This document shows positions 17,252 to 24,155 of a DNA stretch of 42,973 bases, piece by piece (position 1 is the stretch's first letter; every line of letters begins with the position of its first letter). Location of the stretch: IMG/VR virus record IMGVR_UViG_3300000117_000059, positions 1 through 42,973 of that record; one strand, 5' to 3'. The stretch comes from a virus. Under the pieces are notes generated by a model. It had not been told where the DNA came from. It saw only the letters and a program-made list of their open reading frames with translations, and did not search any database. Both the position numbers and the translations under genes were made by a program.

Positions 17252-17309
17252 CTATCCTCCATAGGATAGCTTTATTTTAGCGCGTCCAGATAGGCAATGT
17301 GTGACACAT
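17252..17309. promoter_or_regulatory. Hairpin and dyad in the gap before the tail module
   Basis: The 96-base gap before the tail-terminator-like gene holds two inverted repeats. CTATCCT-CCAT-AGGATAG (17252-17269) is a 7-base stem followed on the minus strand by a T-rich tail (TATCATTTCCC), a possible weak terminator or attenuator. ATGTGT-G-ACACAT (17297-17309) is a dyad; shifted by a few bases it also reads TGTGA-N6-TCACC, one base off a CRP-type site. Function unknown. Confidence 0.3.
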
Positions 17310-17310
17310 A

Positions 17311-17895
17311 TCACCTAAATGGTGGGCGCTTGTCTGGGAGACCTACAGGCATATGGCTGTTGTGAAAGCGGGGGCCTTCATAACCAGAGTATTGTCGATT
17401 AACTGTGGTTAGGACTTTGTCTGAAGTACCTGTGGGTTTTTCTGAATTTTTCCAACGTTTGACCACGGAAACATAAAGGTCATCAGCTAAAAGATTATTG
17501 CTGTCTTTACCGTAGTTGTAACCTCTCCAAGAGTCACTCGCCTCATCGTGACCAATAAGTACCGGGTACTTTGCGTCAGGCGCATAAACCTTATACTGAG
17601 AAAGATTTCCTTTACTTGGAGTGTGCTCAATACGGTAAACTGCTTCTTTGGGGGCACCCTCTTGTAAAAAAGAGCTTAAAGCATCAACGCCTACCCCAAC
17701 ATCAGTAGGCTTTGAGTCCCCCTCACCGAAGCGCTCCCAGATAACCCTTTGAAGGCTATTTGAGTACGATACCTTGACGCGACCACCGTCTGAGTGACCG
17801 TACCAAACAGCTTCGCTAGACTCGCCAAGATCACGAATGTAACCGTACGCAAGTAAAGGCTTCGAGGCCTTAGCCGCAAGCTCAGAACGCTTCAC
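17311..17895 (-). CDS. Hypothetical protein
   Basis: I do not recognise this protein of about 194 residues. I place the start at a GTG preceded by the AGGGTGGG purine stretch; a GTG 12 bases further upstream is also open but has no ribosome-binding sequence. Readable features are 'AVWYGHSDGGRVKVSYSNSL' followed by 'QRVIWERFG' (beta hairpin-like) and a Pro/Arg-rich end 'HMPVGLPDKRPPFR'. It overlaps the upstream gene by 14 bases and is followed by the 96-base gap before the tail module. It could belong to the head-tail neck or be an accessory protein; nothing in the sequence decides this. Confidence 0.7.
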   Translation of the reverse strand: MKRSELAAKASKPLLAYGYIRDLGESSEAVWYGHSDGGRVKVSYSNSLQRVIWERFGEGDSKPTDVGVGVDALSSFLQEGAPKEAVYRIEHTPSKGNLSQYKVYAPDAKYPVLIGHDEASDSWRGYNYGKDSNNLLADDLYVSVVKRWKNSEKPTGTSDKVLTTVNRQYSGYEGPRFHNSHMPVGLPDKRPPFR

Positions 17896-18925
17896 TTTTG
17901 TACCCACCCTCGTTCATCACGTAGGCTGTATTCTCGGAAGGATCTATGACTAAACTTTCACCTGTTTTACTGCGGTGCCAAAGCCATTCTAAGATCTTAG
18001 GCATCCTGTCATTAAAGGTGCGGCCATAAGATGACAGGCGGTGCTTCACTGCTTGCGCCAAAAGGGGCCTATCGTGGACCGTAGAGGCCCCACCAGCGCT
18101 TATTTCGACGGAGTCTGGGGTCAGGCACTTAAACGATATACAGCCCTGCTCGCTGACGCTTACAGGGCCACCCGGCACCCGCACATAACCCATCTGAGTC
18201 TTCGACCCTACCCCGTTAGAACCACCGATCTCCGTCTCATAAGGCGTAGGATTGCTTTTACTTAAACGCTTAGCGACTTCTTGGGCGGCTTTTTTCTCTA
18301 ACTCCCGCTTCGGGTCTTTCTTATAAGTGACAGTTTTAGGCTCGATGTTGTAGTCAGGGCTAGCTGACAGAGGAGAACCACCGCCAACACCGCCACCGCG
18401 ACCGTCAGCGTCAGGGGCAAACCCTAAACCCTCGCGAATTAACTTACCTTGAGCGGTGGTTAACTTGGAAGGCTTCTTAGGGGTAATCGTCTGCCTAGCC
18501 GATAGGCCAGTACTTGTAGTGGCCGTACTGGGTGTCTTAAGTTGACCGCTTTTAAAGCTAGTACCAGAAGAACTAATCCTTCTAGAACTGGCTTTGACAG
18601 TCTTGGGTAATTTCCCCTTTTTGGGGGATTTAATTCCTCGTGTAACAATCCTAGTAAAAAATTTAACGGCAAAGTCCGCAAAGAAGTGATCTAAGTCAGA
18701 AAGGGTAGACTCTACTCGCGTAGCTACTGGCTCTATATGGTACTGCGACTTTAAAAGAGCACGCAATTCTGCAACGTTTTCAGCCGAAAGCTTACGTGCA
18801 CGAACGAAATCTGGGAAAGCCAGCGTACCTGCCCTAGTCCCAAATTTATCCGAGTACTCTTTTGCGAGGCTAGACATCCCCAAAGGGGCCATCAAACCTA
18901 TGCCGACTGAAGTAGAGCCTGTCAT
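17882..18925 (-). CDS. Hypothetical protein with basic linker
   Basis: An unrecognised 347-residue protein. N-terminal 110 residues are helical ('SAENVAELRALLKSQYH', 'LDHFFADFAVKFFTRIVTRG'); residues about 95-165 form a basic Ser/Thr/Lys/Pro linker ('KSPKKGKLPKTVKASSRR'); then a Gly-rich hinge (about 172-180) and a C-terminal domain with 'QGCISFKCLTPDSVEISAGG' and 'RMPKILEWLWHRS'. GAGG lies 5 bases before the ATG. It is 7 bases after the small coiled-coil membrane gene. The basic, flexible middle is compatible with a DNA-contacting or virion-internal protein, but that is only inference. Confidence 0.7.
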   Translation of the reverse strand: MTGSTSVGIGLMAPLGMSSLAKEYSDKFGTRAGTLAFPDFVRARKLSAENVAELRALLKSQYHIEPVATRVESTLSDLDHFFADFAVKFFTRIVTRGIKSPKKGKLPKTVKASSRRISSSGTSFKSGQLKTPSTATTSTGLSARQTITPKKPSKLTTAQGKLIREGLGFAPDADGRGGGVGGGSPLSASPDYNIEPKTVTYKKDPKRELEKKAAQEVAKRLSKSNPTPYETEIGGSNGVGSKTQMGYVRVPGGPVSVSEQGCISFKCLTPDSVEISAGGASTVHDRPLLAQAVKHRLSSYGRTFNDRMPKILEWLWHRSKTGESLVIDPSENTAYVMNEGGYKSEAF

Positions 18926-18932
18926 TTACGCC

Positions 18933-19157
18933 TCAAAAAACTACCGACTTTAAAACTGCCCCTAAGAACCCAGCTAAAGTCGCAGCTGCTACCATTATAC
19001 TTGTTAAGGAACTTGACTTCTGTTTCAAAAGAACAAATTCTTGAGCTAGATTGTGGTACTTTTCATTTAGTTCTTTTACTTCTCTAGAATGCCTTTGAAG
19101 CTCCTGAAGAACTAACTTTTCGTACTCGTCCCAACGTGTCTGCGCGTCACTTCCCAT
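18933..19157 (-). CDS. Small coiled-coil membrane protein (XhlA/holin-like topology)
   Basis: A 74-residue protein with a charged heptad-type helix (about 8-48, 'YEKLVLQELQRHSREVKEL', 'NEKYHNLAQEFVLLKQK') and one C-terminal transmembrane segment (about 52-72, 'IMVAAATLAGFLGAVLKSVV'). This topology is that of XhlA-like holin partners, in which a cytoplasmic coil precedes a single membrane helix. It follows the PAS-domain gene by 28 bases and precedes the 347-residue gene by 7. A lysis role is plausible from topology; no endolysin gene is in the window to confirm it. Confidence 0.65.
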   Translation of the reverse strand: MGSDAQTRWDEYEKLVLQELQRHSREVKELNEKYHNLAQEFVLLKQKSSSLTSIMVAAATLAGFLGAVLKSVVF

Positions 19158-19185
19158 ACTGATACAAGGTTAGCATATAATGCCG

Positions 19186-19650
19186 TCAAGATGTGCTTAC
19201 CGAAGAGGGCTTACTACCCGAAACTCCGTAAGTATTGCCGATGCCAGCTAAACCGTCTTTAGGTGAGTCAGTAAGCCTCCAATTAACTTGAAGGTACATC
19301 CTCCTTAGAGAACCGTCACCACACTTAACATCAACTAGAAGAGGCCTTGAAGATCCGTTTTGGTTTTCTGGCGCACGGACTTTTTTCAAGGCCTCTGGAT
19401 CTAGTATGAAATCTGCCAAGGGCTTACCCACAAACTGTTCCTTTGTGTACCCAAAGACATTTAACTCATATTGGCTTGCCCAGAGAACTACACCGTCCTC
19501 ATTCACTGAGTGGAAAATAACTTCTAAACTATCAAGAAAGTCTTCCATTTCCATGAGACGACGGAAATCTGACCTAACTTTGCGCCCAAGAGACCTTACG
19601 CGCTCTATCTTGTCTTCCCCTATTCGGGTGTATTGTTCTCTAGCAAGCAT
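19186..19650 (-). CDS. Stand-alone PAS-domain protein
   Basis: A 154-residue protein with an N-terminal charged helix (about 5-40, 'KIERVRSLGRKVRSDFRRLM') leading into a PAS fold (about 40-140). The PAS landmarks are clear: 'LEVIFHSVNEDGVVLWAS' (strands A-B with the 'DG' turn), 'YELNVFGYTKEQFVGKPLAD' (the 'GY..EE..G' signature), then 'PLLVDVKCGDGSLRRMYLQV' (strands G-H). There is no kinase, cyclase or DNA-binding domain, so it would act by binding a ligand or a partner. The gene sits between two small membrane-protein genes (7 bases after the 89-residue one, 28 before the 74-residue one). The C-terminal 20 residues are Ser/Gly-rich. PAS assignment is good; role unknown. Confidence 0.82.
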   Translation of the reverse strand: MLAREQYTRIGEDKIERVRSLGRKVRSDFRRLMEMEDFLDSLEVIFHSVNEDGVVLWASQYELNVFGYTKEQFVGKPLADFILDPEALKKVRAPENQNGSSRPLLVDVKCGDGSLRRMYLQVNWRLTDSPKDGLAGIGNTYGVSGSKPSSVSTS

Positions 19651-19657
19651 GGCAACA

Positions 19658-19927
19658 TCAGGCTTTTGTCTTCGTTACGTTTTGATTTACAATCTCACGT
19701 ACGCCGACGCCAGCACTACCAAGAATAGCGCCAGTGGTAGCACTATCAATACCAAAACCCTCAGCAATACCCGTGATCAACATACCGATAACTGGTGCGA
19801 GAATTGGCAGGTATTGTGCCGGGATCTGCTCTACGAACCTTTTTAGTAAAGAAATTACAATCGGAGTGAGTACTGGAACAATCGCAACTACTAAACCCTG
19901 AGCCAAACTAAGATCTATATCTTCCAT
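19658..19927 (-). CDS. Small membrane protein, holin-like
   Basis: An 89-residue protein with two strong hydrophobic helices (about 9-28, 'GLVVAIVPVLTPIVISLL', and about 41-60, 'LPILAPVIGMLITGIAEGF') separated by a short charged loop ('KRFVEQIPAQY'), then a Gly-rich weaker helix and a polar Lys-containing tail. Size and topology fit a class II-type holin or a similar membrane pore, but other small membrane proteins look the same. A strong SD (AAAGGAG) lies 9 bases before the ATG, unlike the weak signals of its two downstream neighbours, suggesting those are translated by coupling. Confidence 0.68.
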   Translation of the reverse strand: MEDIDLSLAQGLVVAIVPVLTPIVISLLKRFVEQIPAQYLPILAPVIGMLITGIAEGFGIDSATTGAILGSAGVGVREIVNQNVTKTKA

Positions 19928-19939
19928 AATAATTCTCCT

Positions 19940-20299
19940 TTAAGAAAACTTCACTATTTCAGCGAATGCTTTTTCACGCGCCCCATCAATATTCTTATTT
20001 AAGTACTCAAGAAGTCGGCCCTCATCGCCAACTTGAGCCGCGTGTTCACGTGCTTCTGTATTATAATCTTCGCCTTCGCTGAATCTGGAAATACGTTCAG
20101 CTTTATCAGCCGTACGTTCTGACAGCGTATAAGCCGCTACAGCTAATGAACCCCAGCGAAGGGAAGACTCAAACTCTATCTGAGCTTTTGTTTTCTGTTG
20201 TAGCTCAATAATAGCGGCAGGGACATCAAGACCAACAGGCTGTTTCTTTTTTGAAACGGCTTTGCGAAACTGTGAGGCTGTGTCTAACTGCTTAGGCAT
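19940..20299 (-). CDS. Hypothetical helical protein
   Basis: An unrecognised 119-residue protein, mostly helical and charged. The start is basic ('FRKAVSKKKQPVG'), the middle has 'LRWGSLAVAAYTLSERTADK' and the end 'GRLLEYLNKNIDGAREKAFA'. No transmembrane segment or catalytic motif is visible. It lies 25 bases after the 224-residue gene and 12 before the holin-like gene. The ribosome-binding signal is weak. Confidence 0.7.
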   Translation of the reverse strand: MPKQLDTASQFRKAVSKKKQPVGLDVPAAIIELQQKTKAQIEFESSLRWGSLAVAAYTLSERTADKAERISRFSEGEDYNTEAREHAAQVGDEGRLLEYLNKNIDGAREKAFAEIVKFS

Positions 20300-20324
20300 T
20301 TCTTACGCTTACTTTCAATTAACT

Positions 20325-20999
20325 TTACTTTTCCATGTCAGGACCGCCCGGAGGAGTCCCTCTATCATCAAACTTTCCATTTAGAGCGGATTGAAGGTTT
20401 ATATCGTACCGGAGTCCGTGGATACCTTGCCCATAGGCATTAGGGTGTACGCTGTATGCCTCACCCCTCTCTTTATTTATAACTACCGGCTCGTTGCCAA
20501 TAAACTGTCCATCCGATTTTCTGAAATTCTTAATATTTTTTACTTCACCGCCATGGATAATTGCTGGGTGGGATATGCGGGCTAGGTTTAAATTTGATGC
20601 CGCTTTACGGGAGATAGCATGTTCTGGGTGTAGCACACGAATACCAACCCTCGATTCAGCTAATTTAGGCTTAGAACTTTTTTGAGATCTGGCGTGATAG
20701 TGTTTAAGAGTGAACTTAGCCATGTGGCTAGCAGAGTCGTGGTCATCCTCAAAGCCGTCACTATCCTCACCATAGTGATTACCATTAGGGTCAAAATACT
20801 TAACCCTATACTCATTGTAATCTAAGTCTTTATAAACCTTTGCCGTGTGACCGCCTTCGCCAGCATGCTTTGAAACTAGACGAAGCCTTGGCTTATCGAT
20901 TATGGTGCTGGAGCCACCCATGCCGCCCTCTGCAACTACTTCAGCAGGGGCTGCACCGGCAACAACTTGCTCGATCATATCTTTCCAATAACGTGCCAT
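20325..20999 (-). CDS. Hypothetical protein with putative head-targeting N-terminus
   Basis: A 224-residue protein that I cannot assign. Its first 24 residues ('YWKDMIEQVVAGAAPAEVV') share a pattern with the starts of two other small proteins in this window and recall the capsid-targeting sequence of T4 internal proteins. A basic/aromatic domain follows with 'YNEYRVKYFDPNGNHYGED' and 'AKFTLKHYHARSQK', then 'KPKLAESRVG', which fits the LxE prohead-protease cleavage rule. The C-terminal part has 'VLHPEHAISRKAA' and many His/Asn. It overlaps the preceding gene as TAATG. An internal head protein is my working hypothesis. Confidence 0.72.
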   Translation of the reverse strand: MARYWKDMIEQVVAGAAPAEVVAEGGMGGSSTIIDKPRLRLVSKHAGEGGHTAKVYKDLDYNEYRVKYFDPNGNHYGEDSDGFEDDHDSASHMAKFTLKHYHARSQKSSKPKLAESRVGIRVLHPEHAISRKAASNLNLARISHPAIIHGGEVKNIKNFRKSDGQFIGNEPVVINKERGEAYSVHPNAYGQGIHGLRYDINLQSALNGKFDDRGTPPGGPDMEK

Positions 21000-21241
21000 T
21001 AGTAAGACTCTTTCTTAATACTTCTCTTACTTCTATAGTCGTAATGACCTTTTTTTGCGTAAGCATTCAAAGCATCAGGACCAGTTTCTGGGTGATCGAC
21101 TCGACTTCGATCTATACCCTTGCCTTTGTCAATTACTGGGGGCTTACTTCTATAGTCGTAATGACCTTTTTTTGCGTAAGTACTTAAAGTACTAGTTTCA
21201 GCGAGTCGTTGAGTAATTAGTTCGTCGGCTTTCATTTTCAA
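20999..21241 (-). CDS. Small repeat protein with AYAKKGHYDYRSK units
   Basis: An 80-residue basic protein made largely of a duplicated 12-residue unit 'YAKKGHYDYRSK' (about 22-33 and 61-72) separated by a Gly/Asp/Arg linker. It begins 'ADELITQRLAET', one of five occurrences in the window of a (R/K)LxE motif preceded by an amphipathic 'LI' helix. The ATG overlaps the stop of the upstream gene (ATGA). Its basic, Tyr-rich repeats would suit nucleic-acid contact or packing inside the head, but no function can be read from it. Confidence 0.68.
   Translation of the reverse strand: MKMKADELITQRLAETSTLSTYAKKGHYDYRSKPPVIDKGKGIDRSRVDHPETGPDALNAYAKKGHYDYRSKRSIKKESY
21026..21180 (-). repeat. Direct repeat pair, 38 bp
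   Basis: Two identical 38-base copies lie at 21026-21063 and 21143-21180, 117 bases (39 codons) apart, encoding the duplicated 'YAKKGHYDYRSK' unit. Identity at every third position, including a T7/A7 run, suggests recent duplication or ongoing recombination between the copies. Confidence 0.9.
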
Positions 21242-22119
21242 CCATCCTCAGGGGCGATGTCGGAATCGACCGGCTCAATCTCAGCCCCAGTAAAGTCACG
21301 GCGACCGAAACCTTGTAAAAGAATACGATAAACAGGCTCAGTCACGCCAGTTGGGTAGTAAGCGAACTCGACTACTCCAACCTGCCCAACAATGTTCTCC
21401 TGAGAACCAGCGGGGATGCCTCTGGCGCGTACGGAGTTGGACTGAGGGTCGATGCCGACAATGCGGACCATCTTACCCGCACAGCAAGGGTTGTCTTCAC
21501 CAGCTAATGGCGCGTCTTCAGCAAGCTTGCTCAGGTTTTTCTTATCGAGTACGCGAATGACGCCACTCTCGCTGAACAACTTAAAGCGACGACCAAAAAC
21601 ATCGGCCTGCTCTACAGCGTACTGAGTCCCTTCACCGTCAGCGACACGGTCACCAATACGGATCGAGTCGCCAGCAGTTAAGGAACCTTCAATTGTCTTA
21701 CGAAGGATGTCGCGGGTGCCGGTTACCGGACGAGCAACAAATGACTCCTCAGCAACTTCTTTATTGATCGCGACTTTGCCACCCTTAGCGCCAAAATCGA
21801 TCACGTAAGAATCGTCGTGCACTTCCGAAACTGTACCTTTAACGCCAGCACGGATGTAACCGCTAGCTAATGTAATAGTATTAGCCGCTTCGACATTCTC
21901 ACTTACTTTGAAAGTGTTTTCTTCCTTAACACCGCCAAACATTTTCTTGTTCATTCCAACAATATCCTTGAGTCGCTGCGCTCTGTAATCCATAGAAGTC
22001 TCCTTTGCACTAACTCCCTTTGAAGAGTTTAGCGAGTTTTTACCGTGTGCGTAACGGTCATTAAAGTAATTATAGTAAATAGCTCCAAAACCTTCATCAA
22101 TCTTATCCCAATAACTCAT
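21238..22119 (-). CDS. Hypothetical protein with SH3-like barrel pattern
   Basis: A 293-residue protein, start chosen at the ATG 8 bases after GGAGG. The N-terminal 42 residues are aromatic-rich ('SYWDKIDEGFGAIYYNYF'). From about 90 on it is beta-rich with KOW/SH3-like stretches ('AGVKGTVSEVHDDSYVIDFG', 'AGDSIRIGDRVADGEG', 'AGKMVRIVGIDPQSNSVRA'), suggesting two or three small barrels. A second in-frame ATG at 21993 has its own AAGGA signal at 7-base spacing and would give a 251-residue form lacking the aromatic segment. No known family is recognised. It ends with an ATGA overlap onto the repeat protein. Confidence 0.75.
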   Translation of the reverse strand: MSYWDKIDEGFGAIYYNYFNDRYAHGKNSLNSSKGVSAKETSMDYRAQRLKDIVGMNKKMFGGVKEENTFKVSENVEAANTITLASGYIRAGVKGTVSEVHDDSYVIDFGAKGGKVAINKEVAEESFVARPVTGTRDILRKTIEGSLTAGDSIRIGDRVADGEGTQYAVEQADVFGRRFKLFSESGVIRVLDKKNLSKLAEDAPLAGEDNPCCAGKMVRIVGIDPQSNSVRARGIPAGSQENIVGQVGVVEFAYYPTGVTEPVYRILLQGFGRRDFTGAEIEPVDSDIAPEDG

Positions 22120-22123
22120 AGTC

Positions 22124-22474
22124 TCACCCTCCAACTATCAGTCTGGCGTTTACGGCGTTGGAGCCAGATGGGTTTGTCACCTGAACGCTACTTAAAGTAA
22201 CGCCCCTCAGCATAGTAAGCTTGTTACAGGCAATGGTGTAAGCACCCCCACCTGCATTAATGATTAAATTAACAGTAGAACCACCAACAGGGATTAAAGT
22301 GAGTTCGGATATTGAGGTGATTCCGGCAACAGTATAAGTTCCCCCTGATGCCAATTTTAATTCTAAGTCTTGTAGTTGGTTCAGACTAGAAAAAGTGTCA
22401 AAGGAGGTAACATAATCAAGCTCATGTGTATCTGAGCGCTCTATCTTACCGGATGTACGCAAACTATAAGACAT
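22124..22474 (-). CDS. Beta-rich protein, paralogue 2 of a tandem pair
   Basis: A 116-residue protein related to the gene just upstream: both begin 'SG.(V/I)(Q/E)RSDT' and end 'N(V/A)RL(V/I)(M/V)GG', with similar beta-strand spacing between. This copy has 'GGTYTVAGITSISELTLIPV' and 'NAGGGAYTIACNKLTM'. The sequence is Thr/Ser/Gly/Val-rich with no enzymatic motif, as in capsid decoration or fibre-base proteins. Its ATG overlaps the upstream stop (TAATG), so the pair is translationally coupled. A virion surface role is inferred, not shown. Confidence 0.72.
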   Translation of the reverse strand: MSYSLRTSGKIERSDTHELDYVTSFDTFSSLNQLQDLELKLASGGTYTVAGITSISELTLIPVGGSTVNLIINAGGGAYTIACNKLTMLRGVTLSSVQVTNPSGSNAVNARLIVGG

Positions 22475-22833
22475 TACGCCCCTCCCATAACCAAACGAAC
22501 ATTAGCAGCAGCTGAAGTGCTAGCGTTAGAGATAACTAATCCAGTTAAATTAGTTTCACAAAACACAAACTGCTTACCTGTAATCGCAGGAGCATCTCCA
22601 CCTGCGGTAGTAAACACTATAGACAACTTCTGGTCCGAAGAAATAATAAGTATAGTTGCCGTAGTAAATGGGAGATTCGGAATATGCTCATAGCCAGTGT
22701 CGGGACTTTTAGCTAGAGCTATTGTCTCTACGCTATCCTCGGTAACCGCTAACGAGGGCGCAAGTGTAAATAAATCGACTATATTAGCAGTGTCCGAACG
22801 TTGTACGGCACCTGAAAAAGCTATTGTTGGCAT
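22474..22833 (-). CDS. Beta-rich protein, paralogue 1 of a tandem pair
   Basis: A 119-residue protein, first of two adjacent paralogues (shared 'RSDT' start and 'RL.(M/V)GG' end). It carries 'TATILIISSDQKLSIVFTTA' and 'GKQFVFCETNLTGLVISNAS', again alternating beta strands. It lies 15 bases after the 130-residue gene and one base overlaps its partner. The divergence between the copies (about a quarter to a third identity by eye) means the duplication is old. Possible capsid decoration; family not recognised. Confidence 0.72.
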   Translation of the reverse strand: MPTIAFSGAVQRSDTANIVDLFTLAPSLAVTEDSVETIALAKSPDTGYEHIPNLPFTTATILIISSDQKLSIVFTTAGGDAPAITGKQFVFCETNLTGLVISNASTSAAANVRLVMGGA

Positions 22834-22848
22834 TCAGCTGTTTCCCGA

Positions 22849-23241
22849 TTAACTACGGTTAATCATTTCCCAAGCAATTTGTTCTTGCGGAGACCGCCTT
22901 TGCTCCAAATTAGGGCGGCTTTGAATTGAAGCACCCTCGGAGCCTTCGGGCTTTGTCATATCCCCAGCATCCCAAAATGCTAAGAGTTGTTTTATAAATA
23001 CGGCTAATAAATTAGGAGAATTTAAAGCACTTCTAACGGAGACGTAAGCATCCGAAATAGCACGATGCTCTTGAAACCAAGACTTAATTTCTTCTATTTT
23101 TTCTTCGGAAACTTCTTCCGCTTCCAAATCTTTTAAGTACCCGCCTAATATAGGCCTAAACTGTGCTTGTTCACGAGCATCTGGGATTCGAGCCGAAAGC
23201 CCGATCATCTCACGAAGGTTTATATTCATTACCTTCTTCAT
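22849..23241 (-). CDS. Hypothetical helical protein
   Basis: An unrecognised 130-residue protein, largely alpha-helical and acidic in the middle ('LEAEEVSEEKIEEIKSWFQE'), with a hydrophobic amphipathic helix ('NLLAVFIKQLLAFWDAGD') and a Gln/Arg/Pro C-terminus ('NLEQRRSPQEQIAWEMI'). GAGGG lies 10 bases before the chosen ATG; a second ATG four codons in is preceded by GAAGG but too closely. It lies between the secreted Cys-rich protein (28 bases) and the paralogue pair. Confidence 0.7.
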   Translation of the reverse strand: MKKVMNINLREMIGLSARIPDAREQAQFRPILGGYLKDLEAEEVSEEKIEEIKSWFQEHRAISDAYVSVRSALNSPNLLAVFIKQLLAFWDAGDMTKPEGSEGASIQSRPNLEQRRSPQEQIAWEMINRS

Positions 23242-23269
23242 ATTATTTTTTCCCTCTCATGTGTACGAG

Positions 23270-23944
23270 TTAGTCGTTTACAGCTGAGCGTTCGGTAACA
23301 ACTATAATGTCAGCAGTGGATGTACCGAAACAACAAATGTCAGCACCACCTTCAAATTTAAATCCTGTCTGACCACAGGTTCCGGCTGTCCCTGCTATCT
23401 TGATACCATTATCAGCGGTAGCTGGACATGTATAACCACACGCAACAATTTGGTCACTACAATTACCAATAAACACAGACTTCCTATTCGAGTAATTGCC
23501 CGGAGAGATAAGAATAGACGCAGCACCTATATTCGACTTGATTTCAGAAGTACTAAACGGGGACACGGTAGAATAGACAAAAGTAAAGCTCGCACCCCCA
23601 CCAGCCTCGACACCTGCGAGGAGACCTGCTGGACTCACACACCACAATGGCAGTGTGCTCTGTAGGGTAGTGGCAGCAGCTGAATTAAGCCTAATCTGAC
23701 CAGTGACGACATTAGAATCTACCTGAGAACAGGTAACGGTCGTCGCAGGCGTAGTTGCCACAAGCTGTGCAGTAGCCTCGTAGCGATTTGGGTTAGCGGG
23801 AACAATTAAACTAGGTATTCGGGTGACCGTTTTTGTCTCCGTGATGGCGATAGCCTCAGGAGCCAACATGCCTAATAAAATTGCCGTTAAGGCAAATGTC
23901 TTTATTAAAGTCCCAGCAAATAAGCGGTTTTTACCTTGAGTCAC
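23270..23944 (-). CDS. Secreted cysteine-rich protein
   Basis: A 224-residue protein starting at a GTG six bases after GGAGGA (an upstream in-frame ATG lies inside the previous gene and has no ribosome-binding signal). The N-terminus is a textbook Sec signal peptide: basic 'KNRLFAGTLIK', hydrophobic 'TFALTAILLGMLA', and an 'AIA' cleavage site near residue 33. There is no lipobox. The mature part holds eight Cys ('TVTCSQ', 'LWCVS', 'GNC', 'VACGYTC', 'GTCG', 'DICCFG'), an even number suited to disulfides in the periplasm or outside the cell. Family not recognised. An exported protein inside a structural operon is unusual for a phage. Confidence 0.78.
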   Translation of the reverse strand: MTQGKNRLFAGTLIKTFALTAILLGMLAPEAIAITETKTVTRIPSLIVPANPNRYEATAQLVATTPATTVTCSQVDSNVVTGQIRLNSAAATTLQSTLPLWCVSPAGLLAGVEAGGGASFTFVYSTVSPFSTSEIKSNIGAASILISPGNYSNRKSVFIGNCSDQIVACGYTCPATADNGIKIAGTAGTCGQTGFKFEGGADICCFGTSTADIIVVTERSAVND

Positions 23945-23960
23945 AACTCTCCTCCAAAAA

Positions 23961-24155
23961 TCAACCCTGACTAGGGTACGGTCTAGGATTAATACTATCA
24001 TGAACTGGATTGCCTTGAGGGTCTACAGCGTACAGTCTACGGTTATCGAAACCGCTTTCCCAAGGCTTCGCCGCTATTTTCATGTTATCTACAGACACCC
24101 TTAACGCTATAGCTGGGTTGCTGCTGGAATAAAGAACTCCGGGGCCACCGCTCAC
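23961..24155 (-). CDS. Small hypothetical protein
   Basis: A 64-residue protein starting at a GTG eight bases after AAGGGG and overlapping the upstream stop by four bases. It begins with a Gly/Ser segment ('SGGPGVLYSSSNPAI') and includes 'RRLYAVDPQGNPVHDSI'. No motif is recognised. The tidy overlap and ribosome-binding sequence support it as a real gene. Confidence 0.6.
   Translation of the reverse strand: MSGGPGVLYSSSNPAIALRVSVDNMKIAAKPWESGFDNRRLYAVDPQGNPVHDSINPRPYPSQG

Noticed and set aside
23945-24001. Upstream ATG for the secreted protein
   Set aside because: It is inside the preceding gene and would bury the signal peptide; GGAGGA followed by GTG at 23944 is a far better start.
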